DNA of 64,000 nt from Glaciecola sp. (lineage in GTDB: Bacteria; Pseudomonadota; Gammaproteobacteria; Enterobacterales; Alteromonadaceae): NCBI GenBank assembly GCA_029251505.1, contig JAQXDG010000187.1, forward strand, positions 1 to 64,000, written 5' to 3'. Below, one piece after another: positions 40,702-48,835 of the stretch. The notes under the pieces are model-generated. The model saw only the letters and a program-made list of their open reading frames with translations. It ran no database searches and was not told the origin of the DNA. Made by a program: the position numbers and the translations under genes. The stretch's first letter is position 1. Each line of letters begins with the position of its first letter.

Positions 40702-41088
40702 ATGACGTCACCTATTGCTCATTCTGACCGAGTTTTGATCCGCAATTTGCAATTAGATGTGTTGATTGGTGTGTATGATTTTGAACGTTTAGCGCCTCAG
40801 CGCGTGATTTTTGAAGTGGATTTACATACGGATTGTCGCCCTGCTGGCTTAAGTGACAACGTCGTTGATGCGGTTAACTATGCACAAGTGACTGACGTGA
40901 TCACTAAGATCAGTGTGGCCAGCGAATATCAGTTACTAGAAGCCTTAGCTGAGGATGTTGCGACCCAAGTGTTAGCACAATTTAGTACGGTGTCTTGCAT
41001 TGATATAACCATTCATAAACCCGATATTATGCCTAATGATGTCAAGGTGGCGATTGCGATTTCTCGTACTCGTACTGCGCAATCTTAG
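40702..41088 (+). CDS. folB: Dihydroneopterin aldolase FolB
   Basis: Converts dihydroneopterin to 6-hydroxymethyl-dihydropterin in folate synthesis. 128 residues (E. coli 122). Opens DRVLIRNLQLDVLIGVYDFE, has VNYAQVTDVI, LLEALAEDVATQVL and the C-terminal VTIHKP-type segment DITIHKPDIMPNDVKVAI. The catalytic glutamate and lysine (in LLEA and HKP) are present. folK follows after eight bases, so the two folate steps are coupled. Confidence 0.93.
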   Translation: MTSPIAHSDRVLIRNLQLDVLIGVYDFERLAPQRVIFEVDLHTDCRPAGLSDNVVDAVNYAQVTDVITKISVASEYQLLEALAEDVATQVLAQFSTVSCIDITIHKPDIMPNDVKVAIAISRTRTAQS

Positions 41089-41096
41089 GCTCTGAT

Positions 41097-41615
41097 ATGT
41101 CCGCGATTCAGCCTACACCGTCTCACCATATCCTGATTAGTCTGGGATCAAATGTAGATCGCCAGCGATATACTCAAGCGGGCATTACTGCATTATCGAC
41201 GCATTTGAGTGATATTAAATTGTCGAGTACCTATGAGAGTGAAGCGGTTGGGTTTGCTGGCGCACCTTTTTACAATCTGGTGATGAGTGCCTATACCACT
41301 ATGGATATTGCGGAAGTGGGTCGTTTATTTAAAGAAATTGAACATCAAAATGGGCGACTCAAGACCGATAAGAAGTTTGCCCCACGCACCTTAGATATTG
41401 ATTTGTTAACTTATGATGATGTAATTTGTGTGGAGCCGGTAGTATTGCCGCGTCCAGAAATTGAATATCATGCCTTTGTCCTTGAGCCTCTGGCTGAGTT
41501 GGTACCAACGATAGTGCATCCCAATACTAACAAAAACTACGCGCAATTATGGGCAGAGTTTGATCAACCAGAACAAAAATTATGGATAGTCGATTTAACA
41601 TGGAGAGTAAAATAG
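41097..41615 (+). CDS. folK: 6-hydroxymethyl-dihydropterin pyrophosphokinase FolK
   Basis: Pyrophosphorylates the FolB product using ATP. 172 residues. Segments: HHILISLGSNVDRQRYTQAG, PFYNLVMSAYTTM and the HPPK signature FAPRTLDIDLLTYDD with PRPEIEYHAFVLEPLAELVP. Lies between folB and uppP in one operon, one base before the uppP start. Confidence 0.94.
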   Translation: MSAIQPTPSHHILISLGSNVDRQRYTQAGITALSTHLSDIKLSSTYESEAVGFAGAPFYNLVMSAYTTMDIAEVGRLFKEIEHQNGRLKTDKKFAPRTLDIDLLTYDDVICVEPVVLPRPEIEYHAFVLEPLAELVPTIVHPNTNKNYAQLWAEFDQPEQKLWIVDLTWRVK

Positions 41616-41616
41616 T

Positions 41617-42417
41617 ATGACGTTTTTTGAAATAGTGATATTGGCAATAATCCAAGGGATCACCGAGTTTTTACCGATATCATCTTCTGCACATTTAATT
41701 TTACCTGAAGCACTGCTGGGCTGGAATAGTCAAGGCTTAGCCTTCGATGTCGCCGTGCATGTTGGGAGTTTATTGGCGGTCATTATTTATTTTCGCAATG
41801 ATATTATTGCGATGACGGTGGATTGGTTTCAATTTGGTTTTACTAAAAATCAAACTTCAAATAGTCAATTAGCTTGGTTTGTCATATTAGCAACTTTGCC
41901 AGCGATTATGATTGGCTTTGCCTTCAAATCATTTATTGAAGTGTATGCACGATCAGGTACCGTCATTGCTTTTACCACCATTATTTTTGGTTTATTACTC
42001 TGGTATGCCGATGTCAAAGCAACCTCAGCACGCGTGATCCAGCAAATGACGTGGCGTCATAGTTTGTTGATTGGTCTGTCACAAGCCATCGCATTAATTC
42101 CAGGTACATCGCGATCCGGTATCACCATGACAACGGGTTTGTTACTTGGGTATGATCGAGAAAGCAGTGCGCGTTTTTCGTTTTTATTATCAATCCCAGT
42201 TATTTTAGGGGCTGGGTTGTTAGCGACGTTAGATTTAGTGTCAGAACCTGCAGCAGTAGATTGGAGTGCATTAGCATATGGCGCACTGTTTTCGTTTGTG
42301 TCGGCGTATATTTGTATTTCATTGTTTTTGACTTGGATTAACAAAATCGGCATGTTGCCATTTGTGGTCTATCGGTTATTGTTGGGTGCGCTACTAATTT
42401 ACTTTATCTACGCTTAA
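41617..42417 (+). CDS. uppP: Undecaprenyl-diphosphatase UppP (BacA)
   Basis: Recycles undecaprenyl diphosphate to the monophosphate carrier for cell-wall synthesis at the inner membrane. 266 residues (E. coli 273). The two signature motifs are GITEFLPISSSAHLIL and PGTSRSGITMTTGLLLG, holding the catalytic glutamate, histidine and arginine. About eight transmembrane helices. Last of folB-folK-uppP; the HIT-family gene begins 12 bases downstream and may share the transcript. Confidence 0.95.
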   Translation: MTFFEIVILAIIQGITEFLPISSSAHLILPEALLGWNSQGLAFDVAVHVGSLLAVIIYFRNDIIAMTVDWFQFGFTKNQTSNSQLAWFVILATLPAIMIGFAFKSFIEVYARSGTVIAFTTIIFGLLLWYADVKATSARVIQQMTWRHSLLIGLSQAIALIPGTSRSGITMTTGLLLGYDRESSARFSFLLSIPVILGAGLLATLDLVSEPAAVDWSALAYGALFSFVSAYICISLFLTWINKIGMLPFVVYRLLLGALLIYFIYA

Positions 42418-42429
42418 TGGAGAAAACAG

Positions 42430-42798
42430 ATGAGTGACACGATTTTTACCAAAATTATGGATAAATCTATCCCTGCTGATATTTTATATGAAGATGATGA
42501 GGTCTTGGCATTTAAGGATATTAATCCCCAAGCGCCGTTGCATTTTTTGGTGATCCCAAAAAAACCAATCGCAACCATTAATGACATTACTTCTGAGGAT
42601 TATGCTGTTGTCGGCAAGTTATCTGGCGTCGCAGCGCAACTCGTTGGCGAACATGGGATGGCGGAGCAGGGCTTTCGAACGGTGATGAATTGTAATGAAT
42701 ATGGTGGGCAAACGGTATATCACATTCATCTGCATGTGCTAGCTGGTAAACCTTTAGGCTGGCCGCCGTATCAAGATAAGCTAAAGCAATCGATATAG
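42430..42798 (+). CDS. HIT family purine nucleoside phosphoramidase (HinT-like)
   Basis: 122 residues. HIT domain with FTKIMDKSIPADILYEDDEV near the N terminus and the HxHxHxx active site VYHIHLHVLAG at the end, where the middle histidine is the nucleophile. It matches E. coli HinT in length (119). Cleaves adenosine phosphoramidates. The physiological role here is not evident from context. It follows uppP with a GGAG-type site. Confidence 0.93.
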   Translation: MSDTIFTKIMDKSIPADILYEDDEVLAFKDINPQAPLHFLVIPKKPIATINDITSEDYAVVGKLSGVAAQLVGEHGMAEQGFRTVMNCNEYGGQTVYHIHLHVLAGKPLGWPPYQDKLKQSI

Positions 42799-42863
42799 TT
42801 TGATTGCGTTAGCTTAAATATAGCGCTTGAAACATATTAACACTAAGTAGAAAACATCACCGA

Positions 42864-42888
42864 AAAGACGCAGAAGGTTATTCTGCGT
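42864..42888 (-). terminator. Terminator at the end of rdgC
   Basis: On the minus strand ACGCAGAA and TTCTGCGT form a perfect 8-bp stem with a 5-base loop, followed by CTTTTC. The rdgC stop codon lies in the loop. Confidence 0.65.
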
Positions 42889-43774
42889 TGAGCTCTAATA
42901 CTTCAGTTAAGTAATCGGCAAAAGCGACCAATTCCGCAGACATCAAGACAAAATCAGCGTCTAAGCGCGCTGCTTTTTCATCTTTAGGGATATCTTGGTT
43001 TTCTTCTTTTAACGAATCTGAGTATTTAATACGCTTGATGGAGCCATCACTTTCTAGCATACAGGTTAACTGATCGCTAAAATCGACGCCTAATTTTTCT
43101 ACCCACTTACCTGCATCGATATGACGTAATACTTCTTCAGCCTGTAGATCTTGATTTTTGCAGCGAGCAACGGCGGCTTCGTCATCATTGGCTTTGAGTT
43201 CAATATCGGTTAATAACTGAATGTGCTCCGGAGGATTAGCCGTAACCCAATTAGTTAAATAACGTTGAATACCAGAGCGACATAACGGCACGACCGGTAA
43301 CGAACCCAGTGCTTTGCGTAACATAGCCAAAAATGTTTCAGCTTTACCATCGGCAGAGGCATCAACAATAACCAATTTGTGCTCTGGACAAATAAACCCA
43401 TTTGAAAATGAGTTTTTGGTAAATGCTTGCGGTAACAAACGTGCCACTATCTCTTGTTTTAAATCTTGTTGTGCTTTTTTACCAACAGGGCTGCCGGTTT
43501 CTTGTTCAATTTGTGCGACTTTTTCAGCTAATTCAGCATTAATAACCGCAGCGGGTAAAATACGCTCTTGTTTCTTAAGGCTAAACAAATAACGACCATT
43601 TGCATGGTGAAATAATAGCTCAGAGCCCGCCAAAGGAGGAGTAAATCCCATTGTTGCCAGTTCTTGAGAGCCACACGGGCGAAATATGACACTGGATAGA
43701 CAATCTTGTAAATTGTCTTCGTTAAACGTTAACGGTTGGGTTAATTGGTATAACTTTGCATTTTTAAACCACAT
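42878..43774 (-). CDS. rdgC: Recombination-associated protein RdgC
   Basis: DNA-binding ring protein that restrains RecA, associated with the nucleoid. About 298 residues from the ATG at 43774 (MWFKNAKLYQLTQPLTFNED), as in E. coli RdgC (303). The frame runs on upstream without a stop, but this adds a hydrophobic stretch foreign to the family and overlaps the phoB promoter region. An ATG at 43783 next to GGAG is an alternative. ATMGFTPPLAGSELLFHHAN and VNAELAEKVAQIEQETG-type segments are recognisable. Divergent from phoB. Confidence 0.92.
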   Translation of the reverse strand: MWFKNAKLYQLTQPLTFNEDNLQDCLSSVIFRPCGSQELATMGFTPPLAGSELLFHHANGRYLFSLKKQERILPAAVINAELAEKVAQIEQETGSPVGKKAQQDLKQEIVARLLPQAFTKNSFSNGFICPEHKLVIVDASADGKAETFLAMLRKALGSLPVVPLCRSGIQRYLTNWVTANPPEHIQLLTDIELKANDDEAAVARCKNQDLQAEEVLRHIDAGKWVEKLGVDFSDQLTCMLESDGSIKRIKYSDSLKEENQDIPKDEKAARLDADFVLMSAELVAFADYLTEVLELNAE

Positions 43775-43872
43775 GGTGAACATGACTCCAGTCAGGAAAT
43801 GGAAAAAGGGCGCGCAGAGTAACAATATTTGATAGGGTTGACAATTATGAAAAAAAGCAATAATACGAATAA

Positions 43873-43901
43873 ATATGACAACGTTAATAAAAATGTCATA
43901 T
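43873..43901. promoter_or_regulatory. Candidate PhoB site / inverted repeat before phoB
   Basis: ATATGACA (43873-43880) and TGTCATAT (43894-43901) are exact inverted repeats. ATGTCAT also pairs with CGTTAAT 11 bases earlier, the spacing of PhoB half sites. phoB is autoregulated in E. coli. The match is modest. Confidence 0.4.
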
Positions 43902-43960
43902 AAACAGTGAATAATCGAGTGCCATAAGTAAGTCATAATTTTTATTTAGGAAAAAATTAT

Positions 43961-44647
43961 ATGTCTCGTACTATTATGTTAGTTGAAGATGAAGCGCCAA
44001 TTAGGGAAATGTTAAAGATTGTTTTAGAGCAAGCGGGCTTTTCGGTCAACGAAGCGGAAGATTTTGATATTGCACTAGAGAAGATGGTCGAACCGTATCC
44101 TGATTTGGTCTTATTAGATTGGATGCTACCTGGTGGCAGTGGTGTGCAACTTGCGCGTAAACTAAAAGAACATGAATTTACTCGTGACATTCCCATTATT
44201 ATGCTTACCGCGCGTGGCGAAGAAGAAGATAAAGTCAGAGGCCTAGAAGCCGGAGCTGATGATTATATTACCAAGCCATTTTCGCCAAAAGAACTAGTGG
44301 CACGCATCAAAGCGGTCATGCGCCGAGTGACGCCAACGGCGAGTGATGAACTCATAAACTTTTCCGGCTTGGTCTTAGATCCTGTCGCGCATCGTGTTTC
44401 GGCAAATGACGACCGAGTAGACATGGGACCGACAGAGTTTAAGTTGCTGCATTTTTTCATGACTCATGCGGAACGAGTCTATTCGCGTGAACAGCTATTG
44501 GATAATGTTTGGGGTACCAATGTCTACGTCGAAGATCGGACTGTGGATGTGCATATTCGACGTTTACGCAAAGCGATTTCAGTGCATGGACATGATTCAA
44601 TGATTCAAACGGTTCGCGGTGCTGGCTATCGTTTCTCAATTAAATAA
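43961..44647 (+). CDS. phoB: Phosphate regulon response regulator PhoB
   Basis: OmpR-type regulator activated in phosphate starvation. 228 residues (E. coli 229). The receiver domain has the phosphorylated aspartate in [13 protein letters not shown] and the conserved lysine in [15 protein letters not shown]. The winged-helix domain begins near residue 130 and ends [15 protein letters not shown]...[10 protein letters not shown]. phoR follows after 18 bases. The identity as PhoB rather than another family member is supported by phoR and a PstS-type gene behind it. Confidence 0.95.
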   Translation: MSRTIMLVEDEAPIREMLKIVLEQAGFSVNEAEDFDIALEKMVEPYPDLVLLDWMLPGGSGVQLARKLKEHEFTRDIPIIMLTARGEEEDKVRGLEAGADDYITKPFSPKELVARIKAVMRRVTPTASDELINFSGLVLDPVAHRVSANDDRVDMGPTEFKLLHFFMTHAERVYSREQLLDNVWGTNVYVEDRTVDVHIRRLRKAISVHGHDSMIQTVRGAGYRFSIK

Positions 44648-44665
44648 CATAGGTTTACCCACGTA

Positions 44666-45991
44666 ATGTATTATCCGTTTTCATGGTCTAAAAACATTGT
44701 TCAACTCACGATATTTGTCCTGTTGGTCATTGTCTTGGGTGGTATGTTTGATGATCTTGTATTAGCTGTAGCGCTAGCAACCATTGCTATTTTAGGGTTT
44801 AATTTTTATCAATTATATAAACTCAATCAATGGGTATGGCACAGCAAAAAACTCTCCCCGCCTAAAGTCTACGGAGCATGGGAATACATATACGAAGGTA
44901 TCTATCAGCTACAACGCCGTCAACGGGGTAAACGTAAAGAGCTCAGCGAATTGGTGAAACGGTTTCGTAAAGGTGCAGAGGCGTTACCCGATGCGGTGAT
45001 TATTTTGGATAATGATGCGACGATTATCTGGTGTAACCGTTTAGCACGTCTGGAGTTAGGGATAAAATGGCCTGATGATTTAGGCATGCGTATTGATAAT
45101 TTACTGCGCCATCCTGAGTTTGTAGAATATTTCCAAACCGCGGATTATACTTATCCGATAGAAGTGCCTTCCCCTGCTAATCCAAGAAAAACTAATGAAT
45201 ATCGGATCATGCCCTATGGCGATGATAACCTGTTGTTGATCTCGCGAGATGTGACTCGTGTGTCTCAATTAGAGGATATGCGTCGTGATTTTGTGGCGAA
45301 TGTGTCGCATGAAATGCGCACGCCATTAACCGTTATTAATGGCTATTTAGAGATGTTACCCATGACCTCTTTGGATGATGATCCGTTAGCGCACAAAGCC
45401 ATCTATGAGATGAGTACCCAGACTAAGCGCATGCAAAATCTAATTGAAGATTTGTTAGTGTTGTCACGCATTGAATCAAGCTCTGAGCGAATTTATGAGC
45501 ATATCGTCAACATGCCAAGTATGTTTGCGCAAATAGCGATGGAAGCCAGACAATTAAATACGGATAAACAGCATCAGATTGAGTTTCATATCGACCCTGA
45601 ATTACACGTTTATGGTGTTGAGGGGGAGTTGCGTTCAGCGTGTTCTAATCTTATTTTTAATGCGGTGCACTATACACCTGATGGCGGTAAAATAGATGTG
45701 TATTGGTCTAAAAATGGCCATGATGCCGTGTTTAAAGTCGTAGATAATGGTGATGGTATTGATGATAAGCATCTGTTGCGTTTAACGGAACGTTTTTATC
45801 GCGTGGACAAGGCGCGTTCTCGCAAAACGGGTGGCTCCGGCTTAGGCTTATCTATCGTTAAACATGTATTAAATCACCATAACTCATTATTAGAAATACG
45901 AAGTATTGTTGGACAAGGCAGTGAGTTTTCGTTTAGGTTAGGCTATGAATTAATTCCTACAGAGACGTCTAAAACGGACTATGCTAAGTAA
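44666..45991 (+). CDS. phoR: Phosphate regulon sensor kinase PhoR
   Basis: Inner-membrane histidine kinase for PhoB. 441 residues (E. coli 431). Two transmembrane helices lie within the first 60 residues with almost no periplasmic loop, followed by a basic linker and a PAS domain (ALPDAVIILDNDATIIWCNR), HisKA with NVSHEMRTPLTVINGYLEM (phosphorylated His), and an ATPase domain with SNLIFNAVHYTPDGG and GGSGLGLSIVKHVL. Short periplasmic part and PAS are typical for PhoR. Its end overlaps the next gene by 11 bases. Confidence 0.95.
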   Translation: MYYPFSWSKNIVQLTIFVLLVIVLGGMFDDLVLAVALATIAILGFNFYQLYKLNQWVWHSKKLSPPKVYGAWEYIYEGIYQLQRRQRGKRKELSELVKRFRKGAEALPDAVIILDNDATIIWCNRLARLELGIKWPDDLGMRIDNLLRHPEFVEYFQTADYTYPIEVPSPANPRKTNEYRIMPYGDDNLLLISRDVTRVSQLEDMRRDFVANVSHEMRTPLTVINGYLEMLPMTSLDDDPLAHKAIYEMSTQTKRMQNLIEDLLVLSRIESSSERIYEHIVNMPSMFAQIAMEARQLNTDKQHQIEFHIDPELHVYGVEGELRSACSNLIFNAVHYTPDGGKIDVYWSKNGHDAVFKVVDNGDGIDDKHLLRLTERFYRVDKARSRKTGGSGLGLSIVKHVLNHHNSLLEIRSIVGQGSEFSFRLGYELIPTETSKTDYAK

Positions 45992-47039
45992 ACGATTACC
46001 TCATTTTTTGAACGTTGTGCTCATCGTAATTGCTAGTACAGCATTACCTTCTTGGTCCGAGGAATTTCCAAAAGAAGCGCCTCAAAAAAACGCACCTAAG
46101 ACAGATCTGCTTGAACCTATAGTCCTGCCAGCAAAGGGTATTGTTGGTAATATGACTTCCATTGGCTCCGATACATTATCCAGTTTAATGACTGTATGGT
46201 CAGCCGAATTTAATCGTATTTACCCTCAAGCCAAAATCCAAATTCAAACAACTGGCTCATCTGCTGCTCCCATTGCCATCACTGCCGGCACAGCTTCAGT
46301 AGGACCCATGTCACGCCCATTAAAGCCCTCAGAGCGACAATCCTTTATTAATAAATATGGTTATGAGCCATTGATGATTACCGTGGCGATTGATGCGATT
46401 GGCGTATTTGTAAAGGACACGAATCCATTGACGTCGATAACCCTACCGCAATTAGATGGCTTGTATAGTGCGACTCGCTATTGTGCGCCACGTCGGGCTA
46501 TCGATAATTGGGCGGAGTTATTAACTCATGAAGAATATCGCCAAGCTGAATTTTCCAATATGCCGACATTTCCGGTGAGGCTATATGGTCGAAATTCGGC
46601 ATCAGGTACGTATATTTTCTTCAAACAACATGCATTATGTAATGGCGACTACCAAGCGCAAGTGCAGCAATTACCCAGTTCGTCATCGATCATCCAAACT
46701 GTTGCCAATGGTCGCGGTGCGATGGGTTATGCCTCAGTCGGCTATCAGTCCTCGGGTGTAAAAACCTTAGCAATAGCGAGCTCTGCTGCAGAGCCTGCCT
46801 ATCAGGTTAATGCGTACAATGTGCAGACGGGACTTTATCCTTTAGCACGTAGTTTATTTTTAATGATTAACCAACAGCCAGGAAAACCGTTTTCTCCGGT
46901 GTTAGCTGAATTTCTTAAATTTGTTTTATCTGATGACGGCCAATTCATTGTTGTTCAAGAAGGATATTTTCCAATTGCAGAATCTCAGCAACAATCTCAA
47001 TTAAAAACCTTGTTTAACGCAGCGCACCCCACTCAATAA
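45981..47039 (+). CDS. PstS-family phosphate-binding periplasmic protein
   Basis: 352 residues with a signal peptide (LNVVLIVIASTALPSWS). The mature part has SIGSDTLSSLMTVWSAEFNR, TTGSSAAPIAITAGTASVGP and GRNSASGTYIFF, the phosphate-binding segments of the PstS superfamily. Its start lies inside the end of phoR, so the three genes phoB-phoR-pstS-like are translationally linked. No pstCAB transporter genes follow here, so it may supply phosphate to a transporter encoded elsewhere or act in sensing. Exact specificity is inferred. Confidence 0.85.
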   Translation: MLSKRLPHFLNVVLIVIASTALPSWSEEFPKEAPQKNAPKTDLLEPIVLPAKGIVGNMTSIGSDTLSSLMTVWSAEFNRIYPQAKIQIQTTGSSAAPIAITAGTASVGPMSRPLKPSERQSFINKYGYEPLMITVAIDAIGVFVKDTNPLTSITLPQLDGLYSATRYCAPRRAIDNWAELLTHEEYRQAEFSNMPTFPVRLYGRNSASGTYIFFKQHALCNGDYQAQVQQLPSSSSIIQTVANGRGAMGYASVGYQSSGVKTLAIASSAAEPAYQVNAYNVQTGLYPLARSLFLMINQQPGKPFSPVLAEFLKFVLSDDGQFIVVQEGYFPIAESQQQSQLKTLFNAAHPTQ

Positions 47040-47087
47040 AAAGTCATCCCTATCTCCGTACTATGAATGTTTTATGACAATTTCTAT

Positions 47088-47109
47088 ATGTAACATTTTT
47101 GTCATTATT
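47088..47109 (+). promoter_or_regulatory. Candidate PhoB box before the lipoprotein gene
   Basis: ATGTAAC (47088) and TTGTCAT (47099) are spaced 11 bases apart, as PhoB half sites (CTGTCAT) are. The first matches weakly (4 of 7), the second well (6 of 7). About 60 bases upstream of the lipoprotein start. Confidence 0.4.
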
Positions 47110-47166
47110 AGTGAGTAATCTTTGCTTAACTTTTATATCAAAACTTAAATTTCATAGGAAATACAC

Positions 47167-48744
47167 ATGCGTTTAAATGATTTATTTAAAGTCACAGCGA
47201 TTGCTGGTGCGCTTACTCTTGCTGCTTGTGGCGGTGATATCAATATTACTCCAACAGTGAATGACAACAGCGTTGATAATAGCCAGTCTAACTCAAATAA
47301 TGTCACTGAAACTGCTGCTCCAGTCGTTGCAGACGTTGCCTGTGCATCTTATACCGATGCACGCGGACTAAACGAAGGAACGAAAACGGGTGAAGATTGC
47401 GTATACAGTACCTCGTTTGCTAGTGCGACAGTTGAAATCGAATCAAACATTACTTTACGTGCGTTACCTAATGACGGCATCCATGTATTTGAAGGTGCAT
47501 TACAAATTGGTAAGGATGTTACCACTGATGGCACGGCTGTCGTTGTTCCAACAACCAATCCGACACTCACCGTCGAACCAGGTACAACGGTGACCTTTAC
47601 TTCGGGTGAGGCAATTGTGCGTATCGCTCGTGGTGCTAAAATCCAAGCGGTTGGTACTGCTGCTGCACCGATTACCTTTACGTCAGCCAAAGCATATGAC
47701 CGTTATGACTTAGCTAACGAAGGGGCTAAATATGCTGATTGGGGTGGCATTATTATCAACGGCCAAGCCATAACTGACCAGTGTGATGACGCTGCTCGTG
47801 CCGCCAATACTTGTAATATTCAATCTGAAGGTATCGCGTCTAACTTCGGCGGTAGCGATAACACTGACAGTTCTGGTGCAATCAAATTCACTAAAATTTG
47901 GTACGCAGGTTCTGGTCCTAGAACCGGTGGCTCAGGTGATGATCTTAACTCGCTGACATTAAATGCAGTCGGTAACGGTACGGCGATTGACTACATCCAC
48001 ATTCACCAAGGTTATGATGATGGTATCGAAATCTTCGGTGGCGACGTTTGGTTCTCTCACGTTGTTGTGACTGACACACAAGATGATTCATTTGATTTTG
48101 ATGCCGGTTGGCAAGGTGGTGCACAATTCTTATTCGTACAACATGGTACTGCCGATGGCGCAAACATGGGGAACGGTGGTTTTGAGCAAGATGGTAAAAA
48201 ATCAGGTGGTTCAGCTGTCACCGCAGCAGATATTGCTAACGTAACAATCAAAGCGACAGGTCTTCCTTCTGTTCGTGATGAAGATGATTCGGTTCCAATG
48301 AAGTTTGATGATGAATACACGGCTGAGTTTTATAACGTTGTTATTACTAAAGCTGCCGCGGACAATGCATGCTTAAACTTCTCTTCTGATGGTCAGAAAA
48401 AAGCAGATTTGATCGCCTTAAACAACTCCGTTATTGCCTGTGACACATTGTCTAATCCAGTGACATTTGGTGATACCGCCCCTGCTGCACTGCAAGGCAC
48501 TGCAGTCGCGGATTGGTTGGCAGCAACATCTGAAGTCGTCGCTGATGAAACGGTTGGACTGCTAGCGGCTAACGGTATCAATACAGATATGACGAATATC
48601 ACAGTGACGCCTGAGACTGATTTAGCCAGTAAAGATGGACGTTTCGTTGACGCTGACTACATCGGTGCGGTAGCCGCGGATGATACCTCTTCTGCATGGT
48701 ATAACTGGGTTGTCGCAGCTGTTGCAGCGGCCAACGCAGACTAA
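47167..48744 (+). CDS. Large lipoprotein paired with TonB-dependent receptor
   Basis: 525 residues. Signal with lipobox LAAC (Cys about residue 19: ALTLAACGG), then a low-complexity linker rich in Asn and Ser. The body reads like a beta-helix or beta-rich domain: TLTVEPGTTVTFTSGEAIVR, ADWGGIIINGQAI, YIHIHQGYDDGIEIFGGDVW, and FSHVVVTDTQDDSFDFD. Few-cysteine distribution suggests disulfides (CDDAARAANTC). It resembles surface lipoproteins of marine bacteria found beside TonB receptors. It precedes the receptor gene with a terminator between, so it is probably made in excess. A role in capturing the ligand is inference. Confidence 0.75.
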   Translation: MRLNDLFKVTAIAGALTLAACGGDINITPTVNDNSVDNSQSNSNNVTETAAPVVADVACASYTDARGLNEGTKTGEDCVYSTSFASATVEIESNITLRALPNDGIHVFEGALQIGKDVTTDGTAVVVPTTNPTLTVEPGTTVTFTSGEAIVRIARGAKIQAVGTAAAPITFTSAKAYDRYDLANEGAKYADWGGIIINGQAITDQCDDAARAANTCNIQSEGIASNFGGSDNTDSSGAIKFTKIWYAGSGPRTGGSGDDLNSLTLNAVGNGTAIDYIHIHQGYDDGIEIFGGDVWFSHVVVTDTQDDSFDFDAGWQGGAQFLFVQHGTADGANMGNGGFEQDGKKSGGSAVTAADIANVTIKATGLPSVRDEDDSVPMKFDDEYTAEFYNVVITKAAADNACLNFSSDGQKKADLIALNNSVIACDTLSNPVTFGDTAPAALQGTAVADWLAATSEVVADETVGLLAANGINTDMTNITVTPETDLASKDGRFVDADYIGAVAADDTSSAWYNWVVAAVAAANAD

Positions 48745-48777
48745 TTAAGCCTCTTCGCTTAATTAAGTCATTAAATT

Positions 48778-48815
48778 GGGCGCAGTCTAATTCAAATATT
48801 AGTCGCGCCCTTTTT
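48778..48815 (+). terminator. Terminator between lipoprotein and TonB receptor genes
   Basis: GGGCGCAGTCTAAT and ATTAGTCGCGCCC form a long, nearly perfect stem followed by TTTTT. It lies 20 bases before the receptor start, so it likely lowers, rather than abolishes, receptor expression from the upstream promoter. Confidence 0.85.
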
Positions 48816-48835
48816 GTTAATTCTTAGGAAAGATT

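Noticed and set aside
47167-48744. Lipoprotein as a SusD homologue
   Set aside because: No helical TPR-like sequence; the repeats read as beta strands.
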